From: Deltaproteobacteria bacterium | Lineage (GTDB): Bacteria > Myxococcota_A > UBA9160 > SZUA-336 | Assembly (NCBI GenBank): GCA_029261925.1 | Contig: JAJDAJ010000104.1 | Span: 161,174-225,173 of the forward strand | Length of the DNA: 64,000 nucleotides | Reading direction: 5' to 3' | Shown here: positions 42,495 to 51,831 of the stretch, piece after piece | Layout of the letters: every line of letters starts with the position of its first letter | Numbering within the stretch: position 1 is the stretch's first letter | Program-made: the position numbers and the translations under genes | The notes under the pieces: generated by a model | Seen by the model: the letters and a program-made list of their open reading frames with translations, nothing else | What the model was told of the DNA's origin: nothing | Databases searched by the model: none

Positions 42495-43167
42495 AGGCAC
42501 CGGCAAGTCGCCCGTCCACCAGCCGCGCGCGCTGGCCCAGGCGCGCCGCCAGACGCTCGTTGTGGGTCACCAGGACCAGCGCCGTGCCGCTGGTGGCGCA
42601 GAGCTCGAGGAAGAGGTCCTCGACCTCTCCCGCCGTGTGGGGGTCGAGGTTGCCGGTGGGCTCGTCCGCCAGAAGGACCGGCGGCTCCTGCACCAGCGCC
42701 CGTGCGATCGCCACCCGCTGGCGCTCCCCGCCCGAGAGCTTGCCGGGCCCGTGGCGGCGCCGGTGCGACAGGCCCACCTTTTCGAGCAGGCCGGCGGCTC
42801 GCTCGCGGGCACGGCGCCGGGGCCAGCCCGCGATCAGCGCCGGCATCATCACGTTCTCCTCGGCGTCGAACTCGGGCAGCAGGTGGTGGAACTGGAAGAC
42901 GATGCCGATCGTCCGGTTCCGGAAGGCCGCCTTCTCGGAGCCGCTCATGGCGGCGATGTCGACGCCGTCGAAGAGCACCCGGCCCTCGCTGGGAGACTCG
43001 AGCCCGCCCAGCAGGTGCAGCAGGGTGGACTTGCCGGCCCCGGAGACGCCCAGGATCCCGATGGACTCGCCCGGGCACACGCTGAGGTCCACGCCGGCGA
43101 GCACCTCGATGGTCTGGTCGCCCAGCACGAAGCGCTTGAAGATCCCCTCGGCGCGCAGCTCACTCAT
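42493..43167 (-). CDS. lolD: lipoprotein-release ABC ATPase LolD
   Basis: A 224-residue ATPase. Walker A is LGVSGAGKSTLLHLLGG (near residue 40), the signature is LSGGERQRVAIARAL, and Walker B is LLADEPTGNLD. FQFHHLLPEFDAEENVMMPA is the LolD-type Q-loop region that contacts the FtsX-like permease. It powers transfer of lipoproteins from the inner membrane to LolA. It starts at ATG 43167, overlapping the permease stop by eight bases. A strong terminator follows. Confidence 0.93.
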   Translation of the reverse strand: MSELRAEGIFKRFVLGDQTIEVLAGVDLSVCPGESIGILGVSGAGKSTLLHLLGGLESPSEGRVLFDGVDIAAMSGSEKAAFRNRTIGIVFQFHHLLPEFDAEENVMMPALIAGWPRRRARERAAGLLEKVGLSHRRRHGPGKLSGGERQRVAIARALVQEPPVLLADEPTGNLDPHTAGEVEDLFLELCATSGTALVLVTHNERLAARLGQRARLVDGRLAGA

Positions 43168-44917
43168 ACCGCAGCCCCTCCGCCGGATCGAGGCGCGCCG
43201 CCTGCCAGGACGGCAGCAGGGTCGCGCCGACCGAGAGCGTCATGGCGATGGCCGAGATGATCGCGAGCTCCCCCGGATCCACGTCATAGGGCAGGCCCGC
43301 GAGCTGGTAGACATTGGCCGGAAGCACGTCGATACCGAGCAGCCCCTCGACGACCTGCTGGATCACGTCGAGGTTCACGGTGATCACCAGACCCATGCCC
43401 AGGCCCAGCGCGAGGCCCACGGCGCCGATCAGGAAGCCCTGGATCGCGAAGATGCGCAGGATGGCGTCGTCGTCGCAGCCCATGGTCTTCAGGATCGAGA
43501 TGTCACGGGACTTCTCCATGATCATCATGATCAGCGTCGCGACGATGATGAAGCCCGCGACGACCATGATGAAGCTCAGCAGCACGAACATCATGGTGCG
43601 TTCGGTCCGCAGCGCCTGGAAGAAGCCCGGGTAGAACTCCTTCCAGTCGCGCGCGTAGTACAGGCCACCGAGCTCGCGCTCGACCACCTCGGCCACGCGA
43701 CGCGAGCTGTACGCGTCGGGCGTGCGCACCTCGATCCCGCTGACGACGTCGTCGAGCTTCATGAAGCGCTGCGCGCCGCCGAGACTGGTGTAGACGTAGC
43801 CCTCGTCGAACTGGAAGAAGTCCGAGCGGAACGTCCCCGCGACGCGGAAGCGCTCCATCCGCGGCGCCGGACCCAGGGGTGTGGGACGCCCCCCCAGCGG
43901 CGAGATCAGCACGAGCGGATCGCCGATCCGCAGCAGGAAGCGATCGGCCAGCGACTCGCCCAGGATCACGCCCGGCAGCGCCGCGGTTCCCTCGGCACCG
44001 GGCGGCGGATCGAGGTCGTCGAGCGAGCCGCGCTGCAGCGTCTCGAGCAGGTCGGTCGCCGCGGCCACGGTCTCCGGGTCCACGCCCTTGAGGATCACCG
44101 AGTGGATCTCGCCGGCGTCCCCCCGCAGGATCGCGTCGGCCTCGAGCGTCGGCGTGGCGCCCTCGACGCCCGGCAGCGAGAGCAGGCGCCCGCGCAGCTC
44201 GCGGTAGTCGGGGTACTCGCCCAGGCGCGAGTGCACGCTGAAGTGCGCGCGCGCCCCGATGATCTTCTCCTCCCACATCCGCGAGAAGCCGTTCATCACC
44301 GAGAGCACCACGGTGATCACCGCCACGCCCAGCGCGACGCCGACCACGCAGATGCCGCTGATGATCGAGATCACGGTCTGCCGCCGGCGCGCGAGCAGGT
44401 AGCGCACGGAGATGCCCCACTCGAAGACGCGCTCGACGCGGTGCGCGATCAGGCCGCCGATCACCAGGGGCCAGAAGCCGATCAGGGCCGCGCGCAGCAG
44501 CGCGCCGGCGGCCACGAGCAGCGGGAACGCCACGACGTCGAGCCCCGGCGCGACCATGGCGCCCACCAGGCCCAGCGCCGCCAGGGCCAGCAGTCCGCCG
44601 CCGAGCCAGAGCAGCGGGCGGTGCAGCACGCGCGCGCGCGCCACGCCCCAGGCCAGCGCGCCCAGCAGCGCCTGCGCCAGCGGCAGCGCCCACCAGGGGT
44701 CGATGCCGCGCGCGAGCGAGACCGCCGCCACCAGCGCCGCGGCCGCGGCCACCGCGCCCAGGCCGATCCGCGGATCGCGCACGAAGCGCACGAAATGGCC
44801 CAGGATGATCGCCGCGGAGCCTGCGAAGAAGACGAACATCGCCCCGAAGGCCAGCGCGATCAGGGCCACCACGCCGGCCGATGCGAAGCCCAGGAGCTGG
44901 GAGAAGGTCTCCAGCAT
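43160..44917 (-). CDS. lolC: LolC/LolE-type permease with extra N-terminal membrane domain
   Basis: A 585-residue protein. The C-terminal ~415 residues match LolC/E: FEWGISVRYLLARRRQ, a helix ending in VVLSVMNGFSR, a periplasmic domain, and three FtsX-type helices with MMIMEKSRDISILKTMGCDD. Before this lie about 165 residues with five or so hydrophobic segments that ordinary LolC/E lack. As the only permease here it may form a homodimer with LolD. The ATG start overlaps the lysS stop (TGATG), and no second start with a clear ribosome site is seen at the usual LolC N-terminus, so the extension looks real. Confidence 0.88.
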   Translation of the reverse strand: MLETFSQLLGFASAGVVALIALAFGAMFVFFAGSAAIILGHFVRFVRDPRIGLGAVAAAAALVAAVSLARGIDPWWALPLAQALLGALAWGVARARVLHRPLLWLGGGLLALAALGLVGAMVAPGLDVVAFPLLVAAGALLRAALIGFWPLVIGGLIAHRVERVFEWGISVRYLLARRRQTVISIISGICVVGVALGVAVITVVLSVMNGFSRMWEEKIIGARAHFSVHSRLGEYPDYRELRGRLLSLPGVEGATPTLEADAILRGDAGEIHSVILKGVDPETVAAATDLLETLQRGSLDDLDPPPGAEGTAALPGVILGESLADRFLLRIGDPLVLISPLGGRPTPLGPAPRMERFRVAGTFRSDFFQFDEGYVYTSLGGAQRFMKLDDVVSGIEVRTPDAYSSRRVAEVVERELGGLYYARDWKEFYPGFFQALRTERTMMFVLLSFIMVVAGFIIVATLIMMIMEKSRDISILKTMGCDDDAILRIFAIQGFLIGAVGLALGLGMGLVITVNLDVIQQVVEGLLGIDVLPANVYQLAGLPYDVDPGELAIISAIAMTLSVGATLLPSWQAARLDPAEGLRYE

Positions 44918-46413
44918 CAGTCGCGCGGTCGCAGGTGGGGGAAGAGCTTGACCTCGCGCAGGTGGGCGGCGCCGGTGAGGACCATCGCCAGCCGGCCGAT
45001 GCCCAGGCCCAGGCCCCCCGTCGGCGGCATGCCGTGCTCGAGCGCGAGCAGGAAGTCGTCGTCGACCGGGTGGGCGTCGGCGTCGCCGCCGCGCGCCGCC
45101 TCGGCCTGCGCGACGAAGCGCTCGCGCTGGTCGTCGGGATCGTTGAGCTCGGAGAAGGCGTTGGCGATCTCCATGCCGCCGATGAACGCCTCGAAGCGCT
45201 CGACCAGGTGCGGGCGCTCGGCGTCGCGCTTGGCCAGGGGCGAGAGCGCCACCGGGTAGTCGAGCACGAAGATCGGACCGGACAGGCCAGGCTCCACGGT
45301 CTCGGAGAAGATCGCGTCCACCAGGCTCGCCCAGCTGCTCGACGCGTCCGGATCCACCCCCGGCACGCTCCGGGAGCGCAGCGCCGCGCGCAGCGTCTCC
45401 AGCTCCGTCGCGCTCTCGATGTCCACGCCGCAGGCCTCGCGGATCAGCTCGGCCATCGAGCGCCGGGGCCACGGCGGAGCCAGGTCGATCTCGACCCCGT
45501 CGCGCTCGACCTGCGTGGTGCCGATCACGCGCAGCGCCACGTCGGCGACCAGGCTCTCGAGCAGCTCCATCATGTCGGTGTAGTCCGCATACGCCTGGTA
45601 GACCTCCAGCATCGAGAACTCGGGGTTGTGCTTGCGGGACACGCCCTCGTTGCGGAAGTCGCGCCCGATCTCGTAGACGCGGTCCAGGCCGCCGATGATC
45701 AGTCGCTTCAGGTACAGCTCGAACGAGATCCGCAGGTACAGCTTCTGGTCGTAGGCCCGGTGGTGGGTCATGAACGGCTGCGCCGCCGCGCCGCCGTAGA
45801 TCGGCTGGAGGATCGGGGTCTCGACCTCGAGGAAGCGGCGCTCGTCGAGGAAGCCGCGGATCGCCGCCACCATGCGCGCGCGGGCCACGGCGACCTGGCG
45901 CGACTCCGGGTTGACCAGCAGGTCGAGGTAGCGCTGCCGGTAGCGCATCTCCACGTCCTGAAGGCCGTGGAACTTCTCGGGCAGCGGCCGCAGGGACTTG
46001 GCCAGGAAGCCGATCTCCCGCGCCTCGACCGTCAGCTCGCCGGTCTTGGTGCGCACCAGCGGGCCCCGGGCCCACATGAAGTCGCCGGCCTCGTAGAGCT
46101 TGAACTCGGCGTGGCGCTCCTCGCCGACCTCGGCGCGCTTGACCCAGACCTGCAGGCGCTCGCCGTCGCCCTGGAGCGTGACGAAGGCCGCCTTCCCGAA
46201 CGAGCGCAGGCCGGTGATCCGCCCGGCGACGCACGCGGCGGCGGCGGCGCGCTCGAGCGCCGCGGCATCGGACTCGCCGAATCGCGCCAGGACGTCGGCG
46301 ATCGCGTCGAGCGGCCGCGGCACGCGGGCCGGGAAGAGCTCGACGCCGCACTCCTCGCGCAGCCTCCCGGCGCGCGCGCGCCGCGCGGCGAGGATCTCGG
46401 TCTCGGTCGCCAT
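44917..46413 (-). CDS. lysS: lysyl-tRNA synthetase, class II
   Basis: A 498-residue enzyme that charges tRNA-Lys. An N-terminal OB-fold (about 55-145) with AGRITGLRSFGKAAFVTLQG binds the anticodon. The catalytic domain has motif 2 in EIGRDFRNEGVSRKHNPEFS and motif 3 in GGLGLGIGRLAMVL. Length is normal for bacterial LysS. Start ATG 46413 overlaps the prfB stop (TGATG). The order prfB, lysS, lolC, lolD is common in Proteobacteria. Confidence 0.96.
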   Translation of the reverse strand: MATETEILAARRARAGRLREECGVELFPARVPRPLDAIADVLARFGESDAAALERAAAAACVAGRITGLRSFGKAAFVTLQGDGERLQVWVKRAEVGEERHAEFKLYEAGDFMWARGPLVRTKTGELTVEAREIGFLAKSLRPLPEKFHGLQDVEMRYRQRYLDLLVNPESRQVAVARARMVAAIRGFLDERRFLEVETPILQPIYGGAAAQPFMTHHRAYDQKLYLRISFELYLKRLIIGGLDRVYEIGRDFRNEGVSRKHNPEFSMLEVYQAYADYTDMMELLESLVADVALRVIGTTQVERDGVEIDLAPPWPRRSMAELIREACGVDIESATELETLRAALRSRSVPGVDPDASSSWASLVDAIFSETVEPGLSGPIFVLDYPVALSPLAKRDAERPHLVERFEAFIGGMEIANAFSELNDPDDQRERFVAQAEAARGGDADAHPVDDDFLLALEHGMPPTGGLGLGIGRLAMVLTGAAHLREVKLFPHLRPRD

Positions 46414-47502
46414 CAGGCCTCCGCTTCCTGCATGAGGTACGCGTGGATGAACGGGTCGAGCTCGCCCTCGAGCACGGCCTGCGCATTGCCGATCTCGCAG
46501 CCGGTGCGGTGGTCCTTGACGCGCTGCGACGGGTGGATCGTGTACGAGCGGATCTGGCTGCCGAAGTCGATCGCCTTCTTCTCGCCCCCGAGCCGGGCGA
46601 CCTCCTCGGCGTGCTCCCGGCGCGCACGGTCGTACAGGCGCGCCTTGAGGACCTTCATCGCCGAGGCCTTGTTCTTGTGCTGGCTGCGCTCGTTCTGGCA
46701 CTGCACCACGATTCCCGTCGGCAGGTGCGTGATGCGCACCGCCGAGTCGGTCCGGTTCACGTGCTGACCGCCGGCGCCCCCCGCGCGGTAGGTGTCGATG
46801 CGCAGATCCTTCTCGTCGATCTCCACGGTCACGTCGTCGCCGATGTCGGGCAGCATCGACAGCGAAGCGAAGCTCGTCTGGCGGCGCTTCTGCGCGTCGA
46901 ACGGGGAGATCCGCACGAGCCGGTGCACGCCGATCTCGCTGCGCAGCCAGCCGTAGGCGTGGTCCCCGCGCACGACGAAGGTCACGCCCTTGAGGCCGGC
47001 CTCCTCGCCCTCGGCCACGTCGAGGATCTCGGTCTCGAAGCCGTGCCCCTCGCACCAGCGCAGGTACATGCGCAGCAGGATCTCACACCAGTCCGAGGCG
47101 TCGGTCCCGCCCGCACCCGAGTTCAGCGAGACGATCGCGTCGTAGGCGTCATGCTCCCCGCCGAGCTTGCGGCGCAGCTCGGCCTCCTCGAGCAGGGGCT
47201 CGATGCGCTCACAGGTGGTCGAGGCCTCCTCGACCGGCTCGGCGTCCTCGGCCTCCTCGGCCAGCTCGATCAGGGTCTCGGCGTCGGAGAGCATGCGCGC
47301 GGTCTGCTCGTAGAAGCGCAGGTCGCGCTCCAGGCCGGCCTTCTCGCGCAGCAGCGTCTCGGCCCGCTCGCGATCCTCCCAGAGCGCGGGGTCCGCGGAG
47401 ACCTGCTCCAGCTCCTCGAGTCTCGCCTGCCGTGCCGGCAGGTCAAAGATGCCTCCGCAGCTCCGCCTCGCGCTCCTGCAGCGCGCGGAGCCGATCACGC
47501 AT
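46413..47502 (-). CDS. prfB: peptide chain release factor 2, made by programmed +1 frameshift
   Basis: RF2 of 362 residues, read as 47502-47446 and then 47444-46413. The first frame starts at ATG 47502 (AGGA eight bases before) and meets TGA after 19 codons. The main frame follows, with the UGA-reading SPF tripeptide in VRISPFDAQKRRQTSF and the peptidyl-hydrolase motif GGAGGQHVNRT. RF2 ends translation at UGA and UAA, so low RF2 makes the ribosome shift and raises RF2 again. The first codons overlap the lnt stop by eight bases. The early stop is not a mutation: the complete recoding site is present. Confidence 0.95.
47442..47456 (-). promoter_or_regulatory. prfB: prfB +1 recoding site
   Basis: On the minus strand the order is GGAGG, CAT, CTT, TGA, C. 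The Shine-Dalgarno-like GGAGG sits exactly three bases before the slippery CTT, as in E. coli (AGGGGG-TAT-CTT-TGA-C). The ribosome pauses at TGA, slips one base forward on CTT, and continues with GAC (Asp). This gives autoregulation by RF2 level. Confidence 0.95.
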
Positions 47503-49093
47503 CTCCCTGATCCTGACGCCGAGCTCTTCCGACAAGTCCCCATCCTCCCAGCGCGAGCACGATCGCCCAGCTCGCCGCCACGATCCAGTCCCCCAGCCGC
47601 GTGTAGAGCGTGGGTGCGCCCCGACCCGCCGGCACCCGGACCGCGCGAACCTCGCGCTCGAAGATCGGCGTTCGCTCGAGGACCCGCCCCGCGTGGTCGA
47701 CCACCCCGCTCACCCCCGTGTTCGCCACACGCAGCAGCGGCAGGCCGTGCTCGGCCGCGCGCAGCGCCGCGATCGCGAAGAACTGGTGGGGCGCGCTCGT
47801 GCGGCCGTACCAGGCGTCGTTGGTCACGTTGAGCAGCAGCTGCGCGCCGTCCAGAACGGCCTCGCGCACCAGGCCCGGATAGATGACTTCATAGCAGATG
47901 AGTGCGGCCGGGGCAGCCGCGCCCACGGACCCGGGCCGTCCGGGCGGCTCTCCCGGCTCCAGGCGCAGCGTGCGCGGACCCTCTCCGGGCGTGACGTCCG
48001 CCACGCCCGCCAGCCCCGTGGCGACTCCCGACAGGAAGCCGAGCAGCGAGCGCAGCGGCACGTACTCCCCGAACGGCACGAGCTGGCTCTTGTCGTAGCG
48101 GTCGACGATGCCCCCGGGAGTGACCACGAAGACGCTGTTGAAGAAGTCCGGCTGCTCCCGCCCCGGCGCCATGCGCAGCCCCGTGGCGCCCAGGATCAGG
48201 GTGGCCCCGGTCTCGCGCGCCAGCGCCTCGACGGCCTCGCGCGCGCCCGGGTCTGCCTCGAGGAACACGGGCACGGCGCTCTCGGACCAGACGATCAGAT
48301 CGACCGGACCGCTGGCGGCGCCCAGCCGGCTCAGCTCCAGGTGCGCCTCGAAGTTGCGCCGCGCCAGGTCGCGGTCCCACTTCAGATCCTGGGGGATGCT
48401 GGCCTGCACGAGCACGGCGCGCGGCGTCGCGAGCGACTCCGCGGGGCGCGAGGCCGCCCCGAGCGCGCCCATGCCGAAGCCCGCGCCGTGCGCCAGCGCC
48501 CACACGCCCAGCGCGGCGCGCCAGCGCCCGGCTCCGGCCAGCCCGCCGACGGCGCACATCAGGAAGCTCAGGCCCCAGACGCCGCCCAGGCCCGCGAGCT
48601 GCAGCAGCGGCCCGTTCGCGTGCTGGGAGTAGCCCAGGTACGCCCAGGGGAAGCCGCCGAAGAGGTCGAAGCTGCGCAGGTGCTCGCCGACCACCCAGGC
48701 GGCGGGCAGCACCCAGGGCAGGCGCGCCTCGCGCCCCGGCGGCGCCAGCCAGGCGACCAGCACGCCGGTCAGGCCCAGGTGCAGCCCCGCGTACAGCGCC
48801 AGGCCGACGACGGCCAGCACGCCGACCGCCGCGTGCGCCCGCCCGAAGACCGTGACCACCACGAAGAGCCAGAACAGGATCGCGCAGAAGCCCGCGGTGC
48901 CGGCCAGGGTCGCGCGCGCGAAGGCGGCGCGGGGCGCCAGTCCGCGCAGCATGAACGCGAAGGCCACGGGCGCGATCCAGCCCGCGACCAGACCCGCGTC
49001 GAGCCGCAGCTCGCCGGCCCGGAACGGGAACGCGGCGGCCAGCGCCAGCGCGAAGCCCCCCGCGGCGATCAGTCGAGTCGCGCGATCTCCCAC
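47495..49093 (-). CDS. lnt: apolipoprotein N-acyltransferase
   Basis: A 532-residue inner-membrane enzyme with about seven N-terminal helices and a periplasmic nitrilase domain. The catalytic triad is visible: Glu in LIVWSESAVP (about 270), Lys in DKSQLVPFGEYVPLRSLLG (about 337) and Cys in ALICYEVIYPG (about 389). It adds the third acyl chain to lipoproteins, the step before LolCDE sorting, which matches the lol genes four genes on. The GTG start overlaps ybeY by 25 bases. Confidence 0.95.
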   Translation of the reverse strand: MGDRATRLIAAGGFALALAAAFPFRAGELRLDAGLVAGWIAPVAFAFMLRGLAPRAAFARATLAGTAGFCAILFWLFVVVTVFGRAHAAVGVLAVVGLALYAGLHLGLTGVLVAWLAPPGREARLPWVLPAAWVVGEHLRSFDLFGGFPWAYLGYSQHANGPLLQLAGLGGVWGLSFLMCAVGGLAGAGRWRAALGVWALAHGAGFGMGALGAASRPAESLATPRAVLVQASIPQDLKWDRDLARRNFEAHLELSRLGAASGPVDLIVWSESAVPVFLEADPGAREAVEALARETGATLILGATGLRMAPGREQPDFFNSVFVVTPGGIVDRYDKSQLVPFGEYVPLRSLLGFLSGVATGLAGVADVTPGEGPRTLRLEPGEPPGRPGSVGAAAPAALICYEVIYPGLVREAVLDGAQLLLNVTNDAWYGRTSAPHQFFAIAALRAAEHGLPLLRVANTGVSGVVDHAGRVLERTPIFEREVRAVRVPAGRGAPTLYTRLGDWIVAASWAIVLALGGWGLVGRARRQDQGDA

Positions 49094-49512
49094 CGCAGCT
49101 GCTCCTCCATCGCGCGCATGCGGCGCGCATCGCCCGGCGAGGTCTCGTGGTCCATCCCGACCAGGTGCAGCACGCCGTGGACCAGCAGGTCGCGGAGCTC
49201 GTCGTCGAGTGCCGCGTCGCGCGCGGCCGCCTGACGCTCCGCGGTGTCCAGCGAGATCACCACGTCTCCCAGGCAGGCGCCGCGGTGCTCGGCGCCGGGC
49301 CCCTCGAGCATGGAGAACGCCAGCACGTCGGTCGGGCGCGCCGGGCGACCGAAGCGGCCCGCGATCGCCGCGATCTCGGCGTCGGAGACCAGGCTGACGG
49401 AGAGCTCGGACTCAGGGAAGCCCAAGGCGCCGCAGATCGTCCTCGCGCGCCGCCGCAGCGCCCTCCGGTCGATCCTTCGGCCGCGGGTCGATCCGTTCAA
49501 CCACACCTTCAT
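49069..49512 (-). CDS. ybeY: YbeY rRNA maturation endoribonuclease
   Basis: A 147-residue metalloprotein. The zinc motif HGVLHLVGMDHE is present, along with the preceding RPTDVLAFSM. YbeY acts in 16S rRNA 3' processing and ribosome quality control. It starts at ATG 49512 with GAGGA five bases upstream. That start lies 101 bases inside the HD-phosphohydrolase gene, so the two proteins are encoded in different frames of the same DNA there. Confidence 0.94.
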   Translation of the reverse strand: MKVWLNGSTRGRRIDRRALRRRARTICGALGFPESELSVSLVSDAEIAAIAGRFGRPARPTDVLAFSMLEGPGAEHRGACLGDVVISLDTAERQAAARDAALDDELRDLLVHGVLHLVGMDHETSPGDARRMRAMEEQLRWEIARLD

Positions 49513-51829
49513 CGGCGTCCTCGAGCCTGCGTCCCTTCTCGTCCGTTGCCTCGGGGTAGTCGACGCGCTCGTGCCGGATCGCGCTCAGGGTGTCGATGAA
49601 CGTCCGCGCGATCGCGTGAAGATCGCGCAGGGTCAGGCTGCACTCGTCGAGCTGGCCGTCGCGAAAGTAGTTGTTGGTGATTCGCTGGACAAGCTGCTGC
49701 ACGCGCGCCGGGCTGGTGTCGGCCAGGGTGCGCGAGGCGGCCTCGACCGAGTCGGCCAGCATCAGGATGCCCGCCTCGCGCGTCTGCGGCTTCGGACCCG
49801 GGTAGCGGTAGTCGTGCTCGTTGACGCTCTGGCCCTTCTCGGGATCGGCGAGCTCCTTGGCCTTCTCGTAGAAGAAGCGGATGATGCTCGTGCCGTGGTG
49901 CTGGCGGATGCCGCGCAGGATCGGCTCCGCGAGCTTGTTGGCCTCGCCCAGCTCCGCGCCGTCCTTCACGTGCGCCTGGATGATGCGGGCGGACATCGAG
50001 GGTGCGAGCCGCTCGTGGCGGTTCTCGCCGCCGTGGATGCTGACGTTCTCGACGAAGAACTGCGGGCGTCGGATCTTGCCGATGTCGTGGTAGTAGGCGG
50101 CGACGCGGACCTCGAGGGCGTTGGCCCCGATGGCCTCCGCCGCGCGCTCGGCCAGGTGCCCGACCATCATGCTGTGGTGGTACGTGCCCGGCGCGCGCAT
50201 CTCCAGGTCGCGCAGCAGCGAGTTCTCGCGGTTGGCCAGCTCGAGGAGCTTGATGTCGGTCGTGTAGTTGAACAGCCACTCGACCGCCGGGGCGACGCCC
50301 GAGACGATGACGCCCGAGACCGCGCCCGCGAGCAGGGCGAGCAGCACGGCGGTGCCGTAGGCCGCCACCGAGGCGTCCCGGCTCAGGAGGCAGAGCGCCG
50401 TCACCACCGCGACGTTGACCAGCGCCACGCGACCGCCCGCCCGGAGCAGCGTGCCGCGCTGCGTGACGCGCGCCGCCCCGACCGCAGCGGTCAGGCTGCC
50501 GGCGAGCGTGAAGACCGCGTAGCCGAGGTCCTGCTGCACCTGCAGCCCCGCGACCAGCGCGGCGGCCATCGCGAACGGCAGCGCCGTCTCGGCGTTGTGG
50601 ACGATCCGCACCAGCATGGTGGCGGCGGCGACCGGGATCCCGAAGTACAGCAGCGAGGGCATCTGCTCGACCAGCGGGGCGAACGAGGGCGTGTCGGCGA
50701 GCACGTCGAGCACGTAGATCATCAGCTGCGAGCCCGCCGCCATCGCGATCAGCGTCAGCAACAGGAACGCCGCGTCGTGCGTGCTCGACGGGAATTTCCG
50801 GAAGCTGGTCGAGCCGAAGCGCCAGATCGCGTGGAAGAGCATCAGCAGCAGCACCGTCGTGCCCGCGAAGGCCTCGAGACGGCTGGAGCGCACCTCCTGC
50901 CGGTGGATCCCGCGCAGCAGCACGACGTGCCGCTCGGTGACGGGGTCGCCGTCGCGCACGATGATCTCGCCCTGGCGCAGCGAGATGACCACTGGCTTGA
51001 CGCCCTGCTCCGCCGCCTGCCGCCGCGCGTCGGATGCGCGCAGGTTGAAGACCAGGTTCGGACGCACCAGGGCCAGCGCCAGCGAGCGGAGCGCGTCGCG
51101 CTGGGCCTCCTCGAGATCCGCCAGCCCGGTCTCGGCGGCGGCCGAGACCAGCTCGCGCGCGGCTGCGGCACCCAGTACAGCGTCGGCCTCGCGCAGCTGG
51201 CGCGGCTCGGCGTCGGAGTCCAGCTCGCTGAGCACCACGTGTCGCTTCTCGACGTTCCGCGCGAGCTGCTCGGCGTCGTCCACGATCATCCGGTCCGCCA
51301 GCGGCGCCAGCAGCATCGCCACGCCCTGCGCGTCCTCGGCGCGGAAGCCGCGCGCCTCGAGCAGTGTGATCGCCTCCTCGTCGATACGCACGTCCTCGCC
51401 CAGCTCGGAGCGGAACGCCAGGATCGCGCGCCGCGGCGGCGCGTCCTCGCCCGGCTGCGCGTGAGCGGCGGTGCGCGCGGCGCTGAACGCGGCGTACACG
51501 CGCGTGCGCAGGCCCGGGCCCCGACGCGCATCGAAGTCGTAGACCACGGGCGCGGCCTCGGAAGCCTTGCGCCGCAGCGCCTCGGTCGCCTTCTCGTCGA
51601 CGACGTCGACCTGGCGAGGCGCCTTGTGGTCGCGGTCCGAGATCTCTCCCGCCGTGGGGATGCGCGCGGGCGCCCCGCTCCCGAGCCACGTGGGCAGCAT
51701 GAGCAGCCCTGCCAGCGCCAGGCTGCCGAGCAGCGCGACCCCGTGCAGCCGCCAGCCGCGCCGCTGCGCCGGATCGCCGCGCCCGGAGCGCGGGCTGTCG
51801 GGGATGCCCCGGATCTCTCCCCGGGCCAC
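49412..51829 (-). CDS. 7TM-HD family cyclic-nucleotide phosphohydrolase (PgpH-like)
   Basis: An 805-residue membrane protein. It has one N-terminal helix, a large extracytoplasmic 7TMR-HDED-type domain (about 60-320), seven helices (about 330-510), and a cytoplasmic HD domain with MVGHLAERAAEAIG and YYHDIGKIRRPQFF. In Listeria and others PgpH degrades cyclic di-AMP; whether this organism makes that nucleotide is not shown here. A charged C-terminal tail of about 40 residues overlaps ybeY. It starts with GTG 51829 just after phoH. The phoH, pgpH, ybeY order is as in Firmicutes. Confidence 0.87.
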   Translation of the reverse strand: MARGEIRGIPDSPRSGRGDPAQRRGWRLHGVALLGSLALAGLLMLPTWLGSGAPARIPTAGEISDRDHKAPRQVDVVDEKATEALRRKASEAAPVVYDFDARRGPGLRTRVYAAFSAARTAAHAQPGEDAPPRRAILAFRSELGEDVRIDEEAITLLEARGFRAEDAQGVAMLLAPLADRMIVDDAEQLARNVEKRHVVLSELDSDAEPRQLREADAVLGAAAARELVSAAAETGLADLEEAQRDALRSLALALVRPNLVFNLRASDARRQAAEQGVKPVVISLRQGEIIVRDGDPVTERHVVLLRGIHRQEVRSSRLEAFAGTTVLLLMLFHAIWRFGSTSFRKFPSSTHDAAFLLLTLIAMAAGSQLMIYVLDVLADTPSFAPLVEQMPSLLYFGIPVAAATMLVRIVHNAETALPFAMAAALVAGLQVQQDLGYAVFTLAGSLTAAVGAARVTQRGTLLRAGGRVALVNVAVVTALCLLSRDASVAAYGTAVLLALLAGAVSGVIVSGVAPAVEWLFNYTTDIKLLELANRENSLLRDLEMRAPGTYHHSMMVGHLAERAAEAIGANALEVRVAAYYHDIGKIRRPQFFVENVSIHGGENRHERLAPSMSARIIQAHVKDGAELGEANKLAEPILRGIRQHHGTSIIRFFYEKAKELADPEKGQSVNEHDYRYPGPKPQTREAGILMLADSVEAASRTLADTSPARVQQLVQRITNNYFRDGQLDECSLTLRDLHAIARTFIDTLSAIRHERVDYPEATDEKGRRLEDADEGVVERIDPRPKDRPEGAAAAREDDLRRLGLP

Positions 51830-51831
51830 GA

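Noticed and set aside
39532..43260. A 1242-codon open frame antisense to bamA and lolD
   Set aside because: Long antisense frames are expected when third positions are nearly all G or C. The translation is rich in Arg, Ala, His and Val with no domain, and the opposite strand encodes clear BamA and LolD.
42278..45259. A 993-codon plus-strand frame opposite lolD and lolC
   Set aside because: Low-complexity Ala/Arg/His-rich translation with no recognisable motif, covering proven genes on the other strand.
46413..47543. prfB as a frameshifted pseudogene, or starting at ATG 47543 in the main frame
   Set aside because: The full recoding signal is present and the upstream main-frame residues are unlike RF2. 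The short first frame from ATG 47502 gives a normal RF2 start.
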